Below, one piece after another: positions 13,557 to 20,394 of a stretch of 43,399 bases of DNA. Made by a program: the position numbers and the translations under genes. The notes under the pieces were generated by a model that was not told the DNA's origin, made no database searches, and saw nothing but the letters and a program-made list of their open reading frames with translations. This DNA is from a virus: the IMG/VR virus record IMGVR_UViG_3300036985_000788, positions 1 to 43,399 of that record; one strand, given 5' to 3'. Every line of letters starts with the position of its first letter. The stretch's first letter is position 1.

Positions 13557-13691
13557 ATGAAAAAGTTAAAAATTAAGATACTTCGATACTTTCATCAACC
13601 AAGCAGAGCTAAAATTAGCCGTGACATCAGAAGTTACAATAAAGATGGCATCTCAACAAATTGGATACACGAAGGCAGAAGATTAGGATGA
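13557..13691 (+). CDS. Small basic hypothetical protein (44 aa)
   Basis: ATG at 13557 to TGA at 13689-13691 encodes 44 residues, strongly basic, starting MKKLKIKILRYFHQPSRAKI. It has GGAAAA upstream and overlaps the next ATG as ATGA. Basic and short; it may bind nucleic acid, but no domain is recognised. It restarts the rightward small-gene series after the pqqA interval. Confidence 0.5.
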   Translation: MKKLKIKILRYFHQPSRAKISRDIRSYNKDGISTNWIHEGRRLG

Positions 13692-13807
13692 AAATAATTG
13701 GCAGGGTAAGGGCATGGTATCACTTCAATCGTTTTATCGGCTCTAAGAGCGTTGTACGAAGCCGATATCATTACAATAAGTTTATGGAAATAAAGAAAAA
13801 GGGATAA
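13688..13807 (+). CDS. Small basic hypothetical protein (39 aa)
   Basis: ATG at 13688 to TAA at 13805-13807 encodes 39 residues, rich in Arg, Lys and aromatic residues (MKIIGRVRAWYHFNRF start). It overlaps the previous stop by 4 bases and ends one base before the next gene's ATG. No known domain. Real mainly by packing and codon flow. Confidence 0.5.
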   Translation: MKIIGRVRAWYHFNRFIGSKSVVRSRYHYNKFMEIKKKG

Positions 13808-13808
13808 T

Positions 13809-14033
13809 ATGGAAGAAGTTGAAAAATTTGCAGATGAATCAGATCGAGCGTCTGCTGTAGAAGCTGCATCAATTAATTTAAGTATTCAGCTGGCTAGGAA
13901 CAAAGCAAATCAAAAAGAATACGAGCCAACTGGCTTTTGCTTAAATTGCGGTGAGAAATTATCTAAGCTAAAAAGATTTTGTGATAAAGATTGTACAGAT
14001 GACCATGAACGGAGAGTTAAAAATGTCAGATAG
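13809..14033 (+). CDS. Zinc-finger protein, TraR/DksA-like pattern
   Basis: A 74-aa protein. An N-terminal acidic helix (EEVEKFADESDRASAVEAAS) is followed by GFCLNCGEKL...RFCDKDC (about residues 42-60), a C4 finger. The helix-then-finger order is like phage TraR/DksA relatives that enter the secondary channel of RNA polymerase, but the finger spacing is tighter, so only a zinc-binding role is safe. It overlaps the DUF3310 gene by 11 bases. Confidence 0.65.
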   Translation: MEEVEKFADESDRASAVEAASINLSIQLARNKANQKEYEPTGFCLNCGEKLSKLKRFCDKDCTDDHERRVKNVR

Positions 14034-14253
14034 TGTAAACCATCCATCTCATTATACATTTGGTGGAATTGAAACGATTGATTACATGGAAGCCAAAGCA
14101 ACGCCAGAGGAGTTCCGTGGCCATCTTAGATTGACTGCATTAAAGTATCTATCACGAGCTGGCTTAAAGAACGATACGCTTGAGGATTTACAGAAGGCTC
14201 GTTGGTATATAGAATACTTGATTGATTTTATTGAAAGGACAAATGATGAGTGA
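14023..14253 (+). CDS. DUF3310 family protein
   Basis: A 76-aa protein with VNHPSHYTFGGIETIDYMEA, LRLTALKYLSRAGLK and DLQKARWYIEYL, the full DUF3310 signature seen in many phages (often called nucleotide kinase-like, without strong proof). The start at 14023 is set by GGAG 8-12 bases upstream; a longer frame from 13981 lies within the previous gene. The role is probably in DNA or nucleotide metabolism. Confidence 0.88.
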   Translation: MSDSVNHPSHYTFGGIETIDYMEAKATPEEFRGHLRLTALKYLSRAGLKNDTLEDLQKARWYIEYLIDFIERTNDE

Positions 14254-14473
14254 CGGTGGCAAAGGGTCTAAGCCAAGACCATTGAGTGTTGACCAGTCAG
14301 TATTTGACAATAACTTCGATACTATATTTAGACAGAAAGATGTGCTATGTGATATTTGTGGAAAGAGCTTAAGCGATAAGAACAATAACTGCGCTTATAC
14401 GTCATGTCCACTTAATTGGAACGAGGCTCGTATGGACATCATCGGGCAGAACGGCCCAGTTGGGTATGAGTGA
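14246..14473 (+). CDS. Small conserved phage protein with Cys pairs
   Basis: A 75-aa protein. The N-terminus GGKGSKPRPLSVDQSVFDNNF matches a small recurring phage family; the C-terminal half has LCDICGK and YTSCPLNW, probably a zinc site. The ATG at 14246 (or 14243) follows AAAGGA. It is the last rightward gene and meets the leftward 59-aa gene with no gap. Confidence 0.7.
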   Translation: MSDGGKGSKPRPLSVDQSVFDNNFDTIFRQKDVLCDICGKSLSDKNNNCAYTSCPLNWNEARMDIIGQNGPVGYE

Positions 14474-14653
14474 TTAGTTCATTAATGGTTTATTTAGGTC
14501 AAAGCATTTCATGCTAAGGCCATCACCGCTAAACTCCAAATCATAGTTGGATAGTTCTAAAGTAACGGTTTCTTGTTCGTAATCTATAACTATTCCAACA
14601 ATGGTTTGACCCATCAGTGTTTGAGCCATCTCTTTAGCTTCAACCTGTTTCAT
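14474..14653 (-). CDS. Small hypothetical protein (59 aa)
   Basis: ATG at 14653 to TAA at 14474-14476 encodes 59 residues, acidic and beta-rich (starts MKQVEAKEMAQTLMGQTIVG, later VTLELSNYDLEF). Its start overlaps the metallophosphoesterase stop as ATGA, so it is probably translated with that enzyme. Its stop abuts the convergent rightward gene. No domain recognised. Confidence 0.6.
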   Translation of the reverse strand: MKQVEAKEMAQTLMGQTIVGIVIDYEQETVTLELSNYDLEFSGDGLSMKCFDLNKPLMN

Positions 14654-15801
14654 ATCATTCCAATGTCACAAGTGTGGCGTTCAATTTCGCCATACTCTTT
14701 ATGAAGAACAATGGCACACATATCACGACCAGCTCGGTAGCCTTGACCTTGGTGCCAGGCATCACGAGCAGCTAGTGTCCTGAAATACTCCACCGTACCG
14801 CCCTGATACTCTTTAACGTCACGATGGTGTACGTGGCCGACATACCAGTAGCGATACTTAGAACGACCCCATTCTTCAGGTATATCAGATGCCATAATAG
14901 ACATCATATCTTTACCCTTCACCGTATCGCCATGGGTAGAGCCTATCAATACTTTGCCAAACGGATAGTACCAAGACACAGCTGGTGAGAGATCCACCTC
15001 CATGCGCTTCTCTTTATGGAAGTAGCAACTAATCATAAGCGCCAAAGCATAGGATGAGTGACCATCGTGGTTGCCTTTATTGATTCTAAAGATAACCTTC
15101 TGATGCTTCTCAAGCAGCCGTTGCAAGCAATATATCATGGCTCGCAAACCTATCTGCTGCACTTTAGCCCAGCGACCATCTACATCGAGCTGGTGTCCTG
15201 AGTTGGTGACGTTCTTTTGGTTGTCCGCGTGGAACATGTCACCGAGATTTAGTAACAAGGCTGTGTGAGTGTTTGGTGAGCTTGCTATGAGCCTGTCTAT
15301 GGCACCGCATGTTAGCTTCTCTGCAATGTCTAAATCAAAGTCATCCCCTGCGTCTTTCGCCCAGGCATACAAACCAAAGTGCGGATCGCCCATAGGGATA
15401 ACAGTCAACGTATCAGTTGGCTTTAATTTTGGAGGTGGTGATAGCGGAGCAAGACCTTTAATATCTTCTGCCAGATTGATAACGAAGTCTTTAACAACCT
15501 GTTCTAATTGAGCTTGATCTAAAGATGACTTAACCCATTGGCCTGATGGCTTCCCATCTTTATTATAGTAAGTGCTGACGCCCTTAACTAGGTAGCCTGG
15601 GGGAACTGGTCTAGTCATGTCATGCTCAGGTGATAAGCCTTGCAATGCGGCTTTAGCTTTCAAGCTCCTAACAGCCACATCAACTACCGTGGCAGTTACA
15701 CCAAAAAACTTTGCTGCTGAACGATTAGAACCCAGTTCACAAGACTTAGCGTAATAATCCCACTGCTTTTGTGTTGCGAACTGCTTTAATTCTTCTATCA
15801 T
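14650..15801 (-). CDS. Calcineurin-like metallophosphoesterase with N-terminal HTH-like region
   Basis: A 383-aa protein. Metal-binding motifs are in order: GDPHFG (138-143), GDMFHAD (187-193), GNHDGH (243-248), HGD (290-292) and GHVHH (322-326), the dinuclear site of calcineurin-like phosphoesterases. The first 60 residues (WDYYAKSCELGSNRSAAKFFGV) look like a small helical, terminase- or sigma-like HTH. The substrate is unknown; phage members may act on nucleic acid ends or cyclic nucleotides. It overlaps the previous gene by 4 bases at its start. Confidence 0.85.
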   Translation of the reverse strand: MIEELKQFATQKQWDYYAKSCELGSNRSAAKFFGVTATVVDVAVRSLKAKAALQGLSPEHDMTRPVPPGYLVKGVSTYYNKDGKPSGQWVKSSLDQAQLEQVVKDFVINLAEDIKGLAPLSPPPKLKPTDTLTVIPMGDPHFGLYAWAKDAGDDFDLDIAEKLTCGAIDRLIASSPNTHTALLLNLGDMFHADNQKNVTNSGHQLDVDGRWAKVQQIGLRAMIYCLQRLLEKHQKVIFRINKGNHDGHSSYALALMISCYFHKEKRMEVDLSPAVSWYYPFGKVLIGSTHGDTVKGKDMMSIMASDIPEEWGRSKYRYWYVGHVHHRDVKEYQGGTVEYFRTLAARDAWHQGQGYRAGRDMCAIVLHKEYGEIERHTCDIGMI

Positions 15802-16046
15802 TTTCTAATTAATACCACTGCCGCTTCAATAGCCAAGTTTAAAAGATTAGGAGCAGTCTTAATTATTTGCTCTTTTATGTTACCTTCTAACTCAGTTAAT
15901 GCAGACTTAACTGCCATCTTTTTGGCAGCGCCAGGGATGTCATTATCCATTTGTGACTGAACTAATGATTTAATTATTTCAAATAACTTGGCATCGATTA
16001 AACGATTGATTACGAAAGACAACAAACCTAATAGGAAACTAGACAT
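15798..16046 (-). CDS. Small hydrophobic-ended protein in lysis region
   Basis: An 82-aa protein with hydrophobic ends (SSFLLGLLSFVINRLI near the N-terminus, LLNLAIEAAVVLIRK at the C-terminus) around an amphipathic middle with DNDIPGAAKKMAVKSAL. Similar proteins sit beside holin genes in phages, but I cannot name a function; an accessory holin or virion role are both possible. The end of the gene overlaps the phosphoesterase start by 4 bases. Confidence 0.55.
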   Translation of the reverse strand: MSSFLLGLLSFVINRLIDAKLFEIIKSLVQSQMDNDIPGAAKKMAVKSALTELEGNIKEQIIKTAPNLLNLAIEAAVVLIRK

Positions 16047-16047
16047 A

Positions 16048-16269
16048 TTATTGCTCCTTACATTCTAATGTAAAATAAATGAGTTCTATCTTATACCAAT
16101 CAGCCACCGATAATTCTTTTTGCGGATTCACTTCCAGTTGGATGTGGGGCTGACACACCAATTTTTTTGGTGGATGCGATAGTGATAGCTGGATTGACGA
16201 ACAACCCGACAATGACAACAATAGAAGTACCAATTGAGAGAATATCTGCATCCGACAATGGTAGTTCAT
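16048..16269 (-). CDS. Small lipoprotein, outer-spanin candidate
   Basis: From ATG 16269 the protein begins MNYHCRMQIFSQLVLLLLSLSGC: a basic n-region, a hydrophobic core and the lipobox LSGC, so it should be lipid-anchored with Cys at about residue 23. The mature part (about 50 aa) has two more Cys and a Pro-Pro pair. The frame stays open upstream to 16365, but no start there has a signal peptide. Up to 170 bases overlap the holin candidate in another frame, like the nested Rz1 genes. Ribosome-binding sites are weak, and an alternative ATG is at 16251. Confidence 0.55.
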   Translation of the reverse strand: MNYHCRMQIFSQLVLLLLSLSGCSSIQLSLSHPPKKLVCQPHIQLEVNPQKELSVADWYKIELIYFTLECKEQ

Positions 16270-16414
16270 AGCCAAACGCTTTAGCCAATGCCACGAGCGC
16301 AGCCAATAACCCTGCGATGACTGAGCCAGTAATTTGACCTTTCTTCCATGCTTCAGGGTTGGCAACTTCTCTACCTTTGCGAAATACAGAAAATAAAGCT
16401 ATTAATTTATTCAT
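16100..16414 (-). CDS. Holin-like membrane protein
   Basis: A 104-aa protein with two predicted spans: about 28-46 (GSVIAGLLAALVALAKAFGY) and about 59-80 (SIGTSIVVIVGLFVNPAITIA), and a short polar tail. The N-terminal segment VANPEAWKKGQITGS is a pattern I recall from phage proteins near endolysins. It sits directly downstream of the M15 endolysin (overlap of 4 bases), the usual holin position, so it probably forms the lesion that lets the endolysin out. Direct proof is lacking. Confidence 0.65.
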   Translation of the reverse strand: MNKLIALFSVFRKGREVANPEAWKKGQITGSVIAGLLAALVALAKAFGYELPLSDADILSIGTSIVVIVGLFVNPAITIASTKKIGVSAPHPTGSESAKRIIGG

Positions 16415-16827
16415 AGTGTCTTTCCTTTTTGAAAATCAGCTAACGATAATCCGCCAGTGTATTGCATGTGGGCGGTTTCTTTTATCTTTCCAGACCATCT
16501 TCCAGCCCACTCAAGACCTATTGATTCGCCTATCCTACCACACTTTGCGTAAATAACATCGTTATCCCACAATGGCTTACCGTGAAGCATAGGCACCCAA
16601 TCGAAGGCAACTCTGTAATTATGAAAGGATTGACCGCCTTTTGCATTGGTTACGATCCTGCCTTTTGCAGTTCTTCCCTGGGCGTAGATAAAGTTTTGAG
16701 ATTCTATATCTCGGTATGTAGAATAAATAAGAATGTCAAACCCTGCGGCTAAACATTCTTTTTTAAATCTTTCTGCTAGTGCTTTTACTTTTGGGTGTAA
16801 CTCATCAAGCGAACGACTGTTAATCAT
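16411..16827 (-). CDS. M15 (VanY-like) peptidase endolysin
   Basis: A 138-aa peptidase of the L-alanyl-D-glutamate endopeptidase type. Zinc ligands: SFHNYRVAFDW (His69, Asp76) and AHMQY (His119). IYSTYRDIESQ and GRWSG fit the family fold. It cleaves the peptide stem of peptidoglycan during lysis. It has no signal peptide, so it needs a holin; a holin candidate follows at once. The start overlaps the previous stop by 4 bases. Confidence 0.9.
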   Translation of the reverse strand: MINSRSLDELHPKVKALAERFKKECLAAGFDILIYSTYRDIESQNFIYAQGRTAKGRIVTNAKGGQSFHNYRVAFDWVPMLHGKPLWDNDVIYAKCGRIGESIGLEWAGRWSGKIKETAHMQYTGGLSLADFQKGKTL

Positions 16828-17057
16828 TTATCTGCCTTGTTATCTAACCTGTCAAACAACTTGTTTAACATTTCTTTAACTTCACGTATATCTTGGCGGT
16901 AATCATCACGAGCCACATAATCTTTTGGCAACTCCTCACGTAGTTTAGCCAAATCAGATTTAAGTTCTTTAACTGCCGACCACATTTCACGTAAGAACCA
17001 ACCCAAGACAAGTGATGCTGATGATAAGAGAATGTTTAAGATTGATTGATTGTCCAT
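16824..17057 (-). CDS. Membrane-anchored coiled-coil protein, inner-spanin-like
   Basis: A 77-aa protein: an N-terminal span (ILNILLSSASLVLGWFL, about 5-21), then a charged coiled coil with DDYRQDIREVKEMLNKLFDRL. This topology fits an inner spanin or an XhlA-like lysis protein. Together with the lipoprotein candidate at 16048-16269 it could make a two-part spanin, but here it stands before the endolysin rather than after the holin, which is unusual. Confidence 0.55.
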   Translation of the reverse strand: MDNQSILNILLSSASLVLGWFLREMWSAVKELKSDLAKLREELPKDYVARDDYRQDIREVKEMLNKLFDRLDNKADK

Positions 17058-17078
17058 GATGAAATACCTAAAAGATTG

Positions 17079-17300
17079 TTAGCAGGAAATGGCTTTTAAC
17101 TCATCAAGAGTTGTTATTGTATCAACGGCTTTAGTAATGTCACGCAACCTTTGCTTTTCAGCAATGATCTCGGCTGTGTCACCGCCAGATTCTAAAGCTC
17201 TTTGAAATGCCACATCTTGTTCTTGAAGTAATGGCGCACGTTCTGCACGAAGCCTTGCCTTGGTAATTTCTTTAGCTTTGTCTATATTAATAGTAATCAT
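17079..17300 (-). CDS. Tail-fibre assembly-like small protein
   Basis: A 73-aa charged helical protein (ITINIDKAKEITKARLRAERAPLLQEQDVAFQRALE, given in part) with TTLDELKAI near the end. The AKEI...LRAERAPLLxxxD pattern occurs in small phage proteins downstream of tail fibres, probably chaperones. The start at 17300 has GGGAG 8 bases upstream. Its ATG overlaps the previous stop, so the two small genes are coupled. Confidence 0.65.
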   Translation of the reverse strand: MITINIDKAKEITKARLRAERAPLLQEQDVAFQRALESGGDTAEIIAEKQRLRDITKAVDTITTLDELKAISC

Positions 17301-17491
17301 GCTGCATACTCCCATGCTTCACGGAATGTTCTGTCAGACGGAATATCTGCAGCATCTACAATTTGGAACTCTGCACCAGCAGGTACATCTTTTGCTGCTA
17401 ATTCCTCAATGGTGTGTGACTCTAACCACTCGGCAGTAGGGATCAATACTGCTACCCCACCGTTATCTGTTTTGTATATGATTCTTTGCAT
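17297..17491 (-). CDS. Small conserved phage protein after tail fibres
   Basis: A 64-aa protein: MQRIIYKTDNGGVAVLIPTAE, then a helix (SHTIEELAAKDVPAG) and DIPSDRTFREAWEY. This motif set recurs in short phage proteins placed after tail-fibre genes and paired with the next gene. The role is not known; fibre chaperone or modifier is an inference from position. Confidence 0.65.
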   Translation of the reverse strand: MQRIIYKTDNGGVAVLIPTAEWLESHTIEELAAKDVPAGAEFQIVDAADIPSDRTFREAWEYAA

Positions 17492-17499
17492 AATTTATC

Positions 17500-18033
17500 C
17501 TATTCGTACATTATGTTTACTGATCCAGCATCAAAAAATTGTGAGCCAATTACTGTTGTGATACTTAGTCTATCTATAACTCCGTTAGATGTAACACTAC
17601 CGCCACCATTACAGCCTATTAAACTTCCTGCCGAAAAACCTATAACAGATGTTGCAACATAAACATTTCCACCAAGATTAGTTATTGTTACCATCCCATT
17701 TCTAGCAGTTGTTGCACTTGAACCAGCATTTGCAATATCAACAGGAAAGCCATTTGTTACTACAGCTCCCTCTAAAGAGTTTGTATTGTATGTAATCGCT
17801 CCACAAGCATATCCAGTTGTTACTAAAGTAGTAAGTCCAATTTGAATACGCAAAGGTGAAGTACCATTTGTAGATAACCCTTGAAACATTACAGTAATAC
17901 GCTTAACCCAGTTTGGTATGCCTGTAAAATCTATACTTGTTTGCCCAGATGCTGATATAGATGTTGCATGTACTAATGATCCAGTAGTCCTTCCTGTAAC
18001 CGTATTTGCTGTTCCGTCTATTGTAACTGCCAT
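17500..18033 (-). CDS. Tail fibre tip/adhesin protein
   Basis: A 177-aa beta-rich Gly/Thr/Ser protein starting MAVTIDGTANTVTG; SASGQTSIDFTGIPNWVKRITVMF matches the C-terminal tip domain of many phage fibre proteins. It ends in a beta strand. It is one of three short fibre-like genes (17500, 18044, 18443) downstream of the long fibre at 18887, so they may be alternative or stacked tip subunits for receptor binding. Confidence 0.75.
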   Translation of the reverse strand: MAVTIDGTANTVTGRTTGSLVHATSISASGQTSIDFTGIPNWVKRITVMFQGLSTNGTSPLRIQIGLTTLVTTGYACGAITYNTNSLEGAVVTNGFPVDIANAGSSATTARNGMVTITNLGGNVYVATSVIGFSAGSLIGCNGGGSVTSNGVIDRLSITTVIGSQFFDAGSVNIMYE

Positions 18034-18043
18034 AATTTATCCT

Positions 18044-18433
18044 TTAATTACCTATTGCAAACCAGTTGGCGGTAAAAGTAAGTGAATCTGTATTTCTTAT
18101 TACCAATTGTGTAGCTGACTTAGATTCTATTTTAGTAGCAAAGAAGTCTGTTGCACCTGCTTGTTCTATTGTTACTTGTGCTGATAATGTGCCAGTTGGG
18201 AAAGCTAAAGGATAAGTAACAGTTGCCGTTCCTGCTGGTACTGAAATAGTACCCCATTGCATTATTAATCCATTAGAAAATCTTACATACCCAGGATTCG
18301 CTATAGACCTTGCAACATCCACTAAAGCATTGCCTGTTGCTACTGGCATTGTGATTGTTGATGAACCTGCTGCCGCTGGTGCGGACAGTGTAATCGAACC
18401 GCTTGTATCGCCACTAATAACTACTGAAGCCAT
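18044..18433 (-). CDS. Short tail fibre protein, gp53-like C-terminal domain
   Basis: A 129-aa protein. N-terminal SVVISGDTSGSITLSAPAAAGSSTITMP is a shaft-attachment repeat seen in marine and freshwater phages, and YVRFSNGLIMQWGTIS...YPLAFPTG matches the putative tail-fibre gp53-like C-terminal domain. Probably a receptor-binding tip subunit. It follows the 18443 gene after 9 bases. Confidence 0.75.
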   Translation of the reverse strand: MASVVISGDTSGSITLSAPAAAGSSTITMPVATGNALVDVARSIANPGYVRFSNGLIMQWGTISVPAGTATVTYPLAFPTGTLSAQVTIEQAGATDFFATKIESKSATQLVIRNTDSLTFTANWFAIGN

Positions 18434-18442
18434 GATTTATCC

Positions 18443-18877
18443 TTATCTGAAAATTGCTACATTGGTATACTCTGAATCTGCCACATTACCAGCATCAGTA
18501 CAAACAAAAACTCTTTGTGATGATACCGTGTTAGCAACAGTAGTAGCATTTTGACGAGTGCTATTTATTGAAGCACCATTAACACCAGTCATACTATTAA
18601 CTGTACCAAGGCAAGCATAATTTATATCTGGCATAGCATTAGAAAAGTTTATTGAGTAATTGCCAGTTCCATTATCACCAACAGAACTTACATTAAATGA
18701 AGACCTTATTGCTATTGTACCTGTACCGTTAAAGTTTACCCAAGCACGACAGAATGTACCAATCTCTGCACCATTAACATCTGTGATTGTAGGGGGAGTT
18801 AAAGCTACTCCGTTATCAATGACAAGCTGACTTCCTACACCTGCCTCTAATCTATCTGCTATAACCGTTCCTGCCAT
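18443..18877 (-). CDS. Short tail fibre protein
   Basis: A 144-aa protein with MAGTVIADRLEAGVGS at the start and GTFCRAWVNFNGTGTIAIRSSFNVSS in the middle, a recurring tip domain of phage fibres. Gly, Asn, Ser and Thr rich, no enzyme motif. It lies 9 bases after the long fibre gene in the same transcript and probably completes the distal fibre. Confidence 0.75.
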   Translation of the reverse strand: MAGTVIADRLEAGVGSQLVIDNGVALTPPTITDVNGAEIGTFCRAWVNFNGTGTIAIRSSFNVSSVGDNGTGNYSINFSNAMPDINYACLGTVNSMTGVNGASINSTRQNATTVANTVSSQRVFVCTDAGNVADSEYTNVAIFR

Positions 18878-18886
18878 GATTAATCC

Positions 18887-20392
18887 TTATAAAATAACCC
18901 ATCTGCTGCCAGTGGGTATGGTAATTATAACACCACTATCTATTGTAATATCACCAGTTGACATGGCTGACTTACCAGATGTAATAGTATAACTTGTTGT
19001 AACTATCTGACTATTCTCATAGAAAATATCATCATTACTGCCGCCTTTAGCGCCACCACCTATTGAACCCCAAACACTACCATTATACCCTTCAAATGAT
19101 AAGGCCGATGTATTGTATCTTACCATGCCTTGCACAGCAGTAGGTCTTTGTGCAGTAGTACCAACTGGAGCAACAATAGCACCAGTAGCAGACGTTCCAA
19201 CAAAGCCTGATGCTGTTATGGTTGTTGCTGTAGCGTTGCCTATATTTGGCGTTGTTAAAACTGGTGATGTAGAGAATACAATGTTTGTACTTGTTGTACC
19301 AGTAGCGCCACTAGCAGTATAACCAGTTATATTATTAAATGCACCTATACCTGCTGTATCTGTATTGGTACCACCGCTGGATACAGGTAGAATACCTGAA
19401 ACATGACCAGTTAATGTAACTTTACCATAAGTAGGGGCAACGCCTACACCACCTGATAGTAGCGCATTACCAATAGATACATCAGGTACCTTAGTCAAAG
19501 TGTTAGTTGATCCGCCAACTAATATATCACCAATTGCATAAGTATTATTTCCTGTACCGCCATTGGTTGCTGGCAATGTACCTGATACGTGAGTATCAAG
19601 ACCAATCTTGCCGTAACTAGGCGCAGTACCAACACCGCCAGAGATAAGCGCATTACCAGTAGCGACATCGGCTAACTTAGATAATGCGGTAGAGGTAGAA
19701 GCAAATACTAAATCACCAACAGCATAAGACGATTGACCAGTGCCACCAGCAGTAGCAGGTAGTGTACCAGTAGTTAAAGCTGATGTAGAGGTAGCGTAGA
19801 GAGCGCCACCAGAAGTAAATGTTGTTAAGTTAGTACCACCGTTAGCTGTAGGTAGAGTTCCAGATACATGCGTAGCAAGGCCTATCTTTCCGTAAGCTGG
19901 GGCAACACCTACGCCACCAGAGATTAATGCGTTACCTGTAGCAACGTCAGGCAATTTTGACAATGCAGTTGTAGTGGAGGCATAGACAATATCACCGACT
20001 GCGTATGAGCTTTGCCCTGTACCGCCAGAGGCAGCTGGAATTGCTACATTGAATGTAGGGGTGGCATTTACTGTTAGTGTGTCGGCAGAGGCATCACCAA
20101 GCGTTGTATTGCCAGTTGAGCTTAATGCTGTAAATGCGCCTGTGTTTGGCGTGGTGGCACCGACAGTACCATTGATGTTAATGTCATATCGAGTAAAATC
20201 AACCCAAGCAGTGCCGTTCCATCTTTGATTTTTAAATGTTGTACTATTCCAACGAATAGCATTGGTTGGTAGATTAGTAGGCGTAGTTAATGCTGAATCT
20301 AATCCTAATGTTAAGTCATCAAAGCGAGCATCTATTTCAGCAGTATAGTTTGCATACGTGCTGGTATTGACTGGTTTACTATGGTCTGCCAT
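18887..20392 (-). CDS. Long tail fibre protein with repeats
   Basis: A 501-aa fibre. The N-terminal attachment part has RFDDLTLGLDSALTTPTNLPTNAIRWNS; three to four repeats follow (about residues 119-345) built from SGGTGQSSYAVGDI...ATGNALISGGVG...YGKIGL-THVSGTLP units; the C-terminal part ends SAMSTGDITIDSGVIITIP-like with GSRWVIL. The same C-terminal tag closes the 660-aa fibre at 33359, so the two share a module. It probably forms a trimeric side or tip fibre for host recognition, beside the tail-tip protein. Confidence 0.85.
   Translation of the reverse strand: MADHSKPVNTSTYANYTAEIDARFDDLTLGLDSALTTPTNLPTNAIRWNSTTFKNQRWNGTAWVDFTRYDININGTVGATTPNTGAFTALSSTGNTTLGDASADTLTVNATPTFNVAIPAASGGTGQSSYAVGDIVYASTTTALSKLPDVATGNALISGGVGVAPAYGKIGLATHVSGTLPTANGGTNLTTFTSGGALYATSTSALTTGTLPATAGGTGQSSYAVGDLVFASTSTALSKLADVATGNALISGGVGTAPSYGKIGLDTHVSGTLPATNGGTGNNTYAIGDILVGGSTNTLTKVPDVSIGNALLSGGVGVAPTYGKVTLTGHVSGILPVSSGGTNTDTAGIGAFNNITGYTASGATGTTSTNIVFSTSPVLTTPNIGNATATTITASGFVGTSATGAIVAPVGTTAQRPTAVQGMVRYNTSALSFEGYNGSVWGSIGGGAKGGSNDDIFYENSQIVTTSYTITSGKSAMSTGDITIDSGVIITIPTGSRWVIL
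19360..20038 (-). repeat. Internal coding repeats of the long fibre
   Basis: Imperfect in-frame repeats of about 60-95 codons, each with a GGTG(Q/N)xxYA(V/I)GD start and an (A/S)TGNAL(I/L)SGGVG core, with one shorter unit between. They build the fibre shaft and are not a CRISPR array: the units are long, in frame and without spacers. Confidence 0.75.
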
Positions 20393-20394
20393 CT

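Noticed and set aside
16270-16365. Extension of the lipoprotein frame to 16365
   Set aside because: The extra N-terminus is basic, bears no signal peptide and would bury the lipobox; starts at 16269 or 16251 fit better.
19360-20038. CRISPR-like repeated DNA
   Set aside because: The repeats are in frame, long and without spacers; they are shaft repeats of a fibre.
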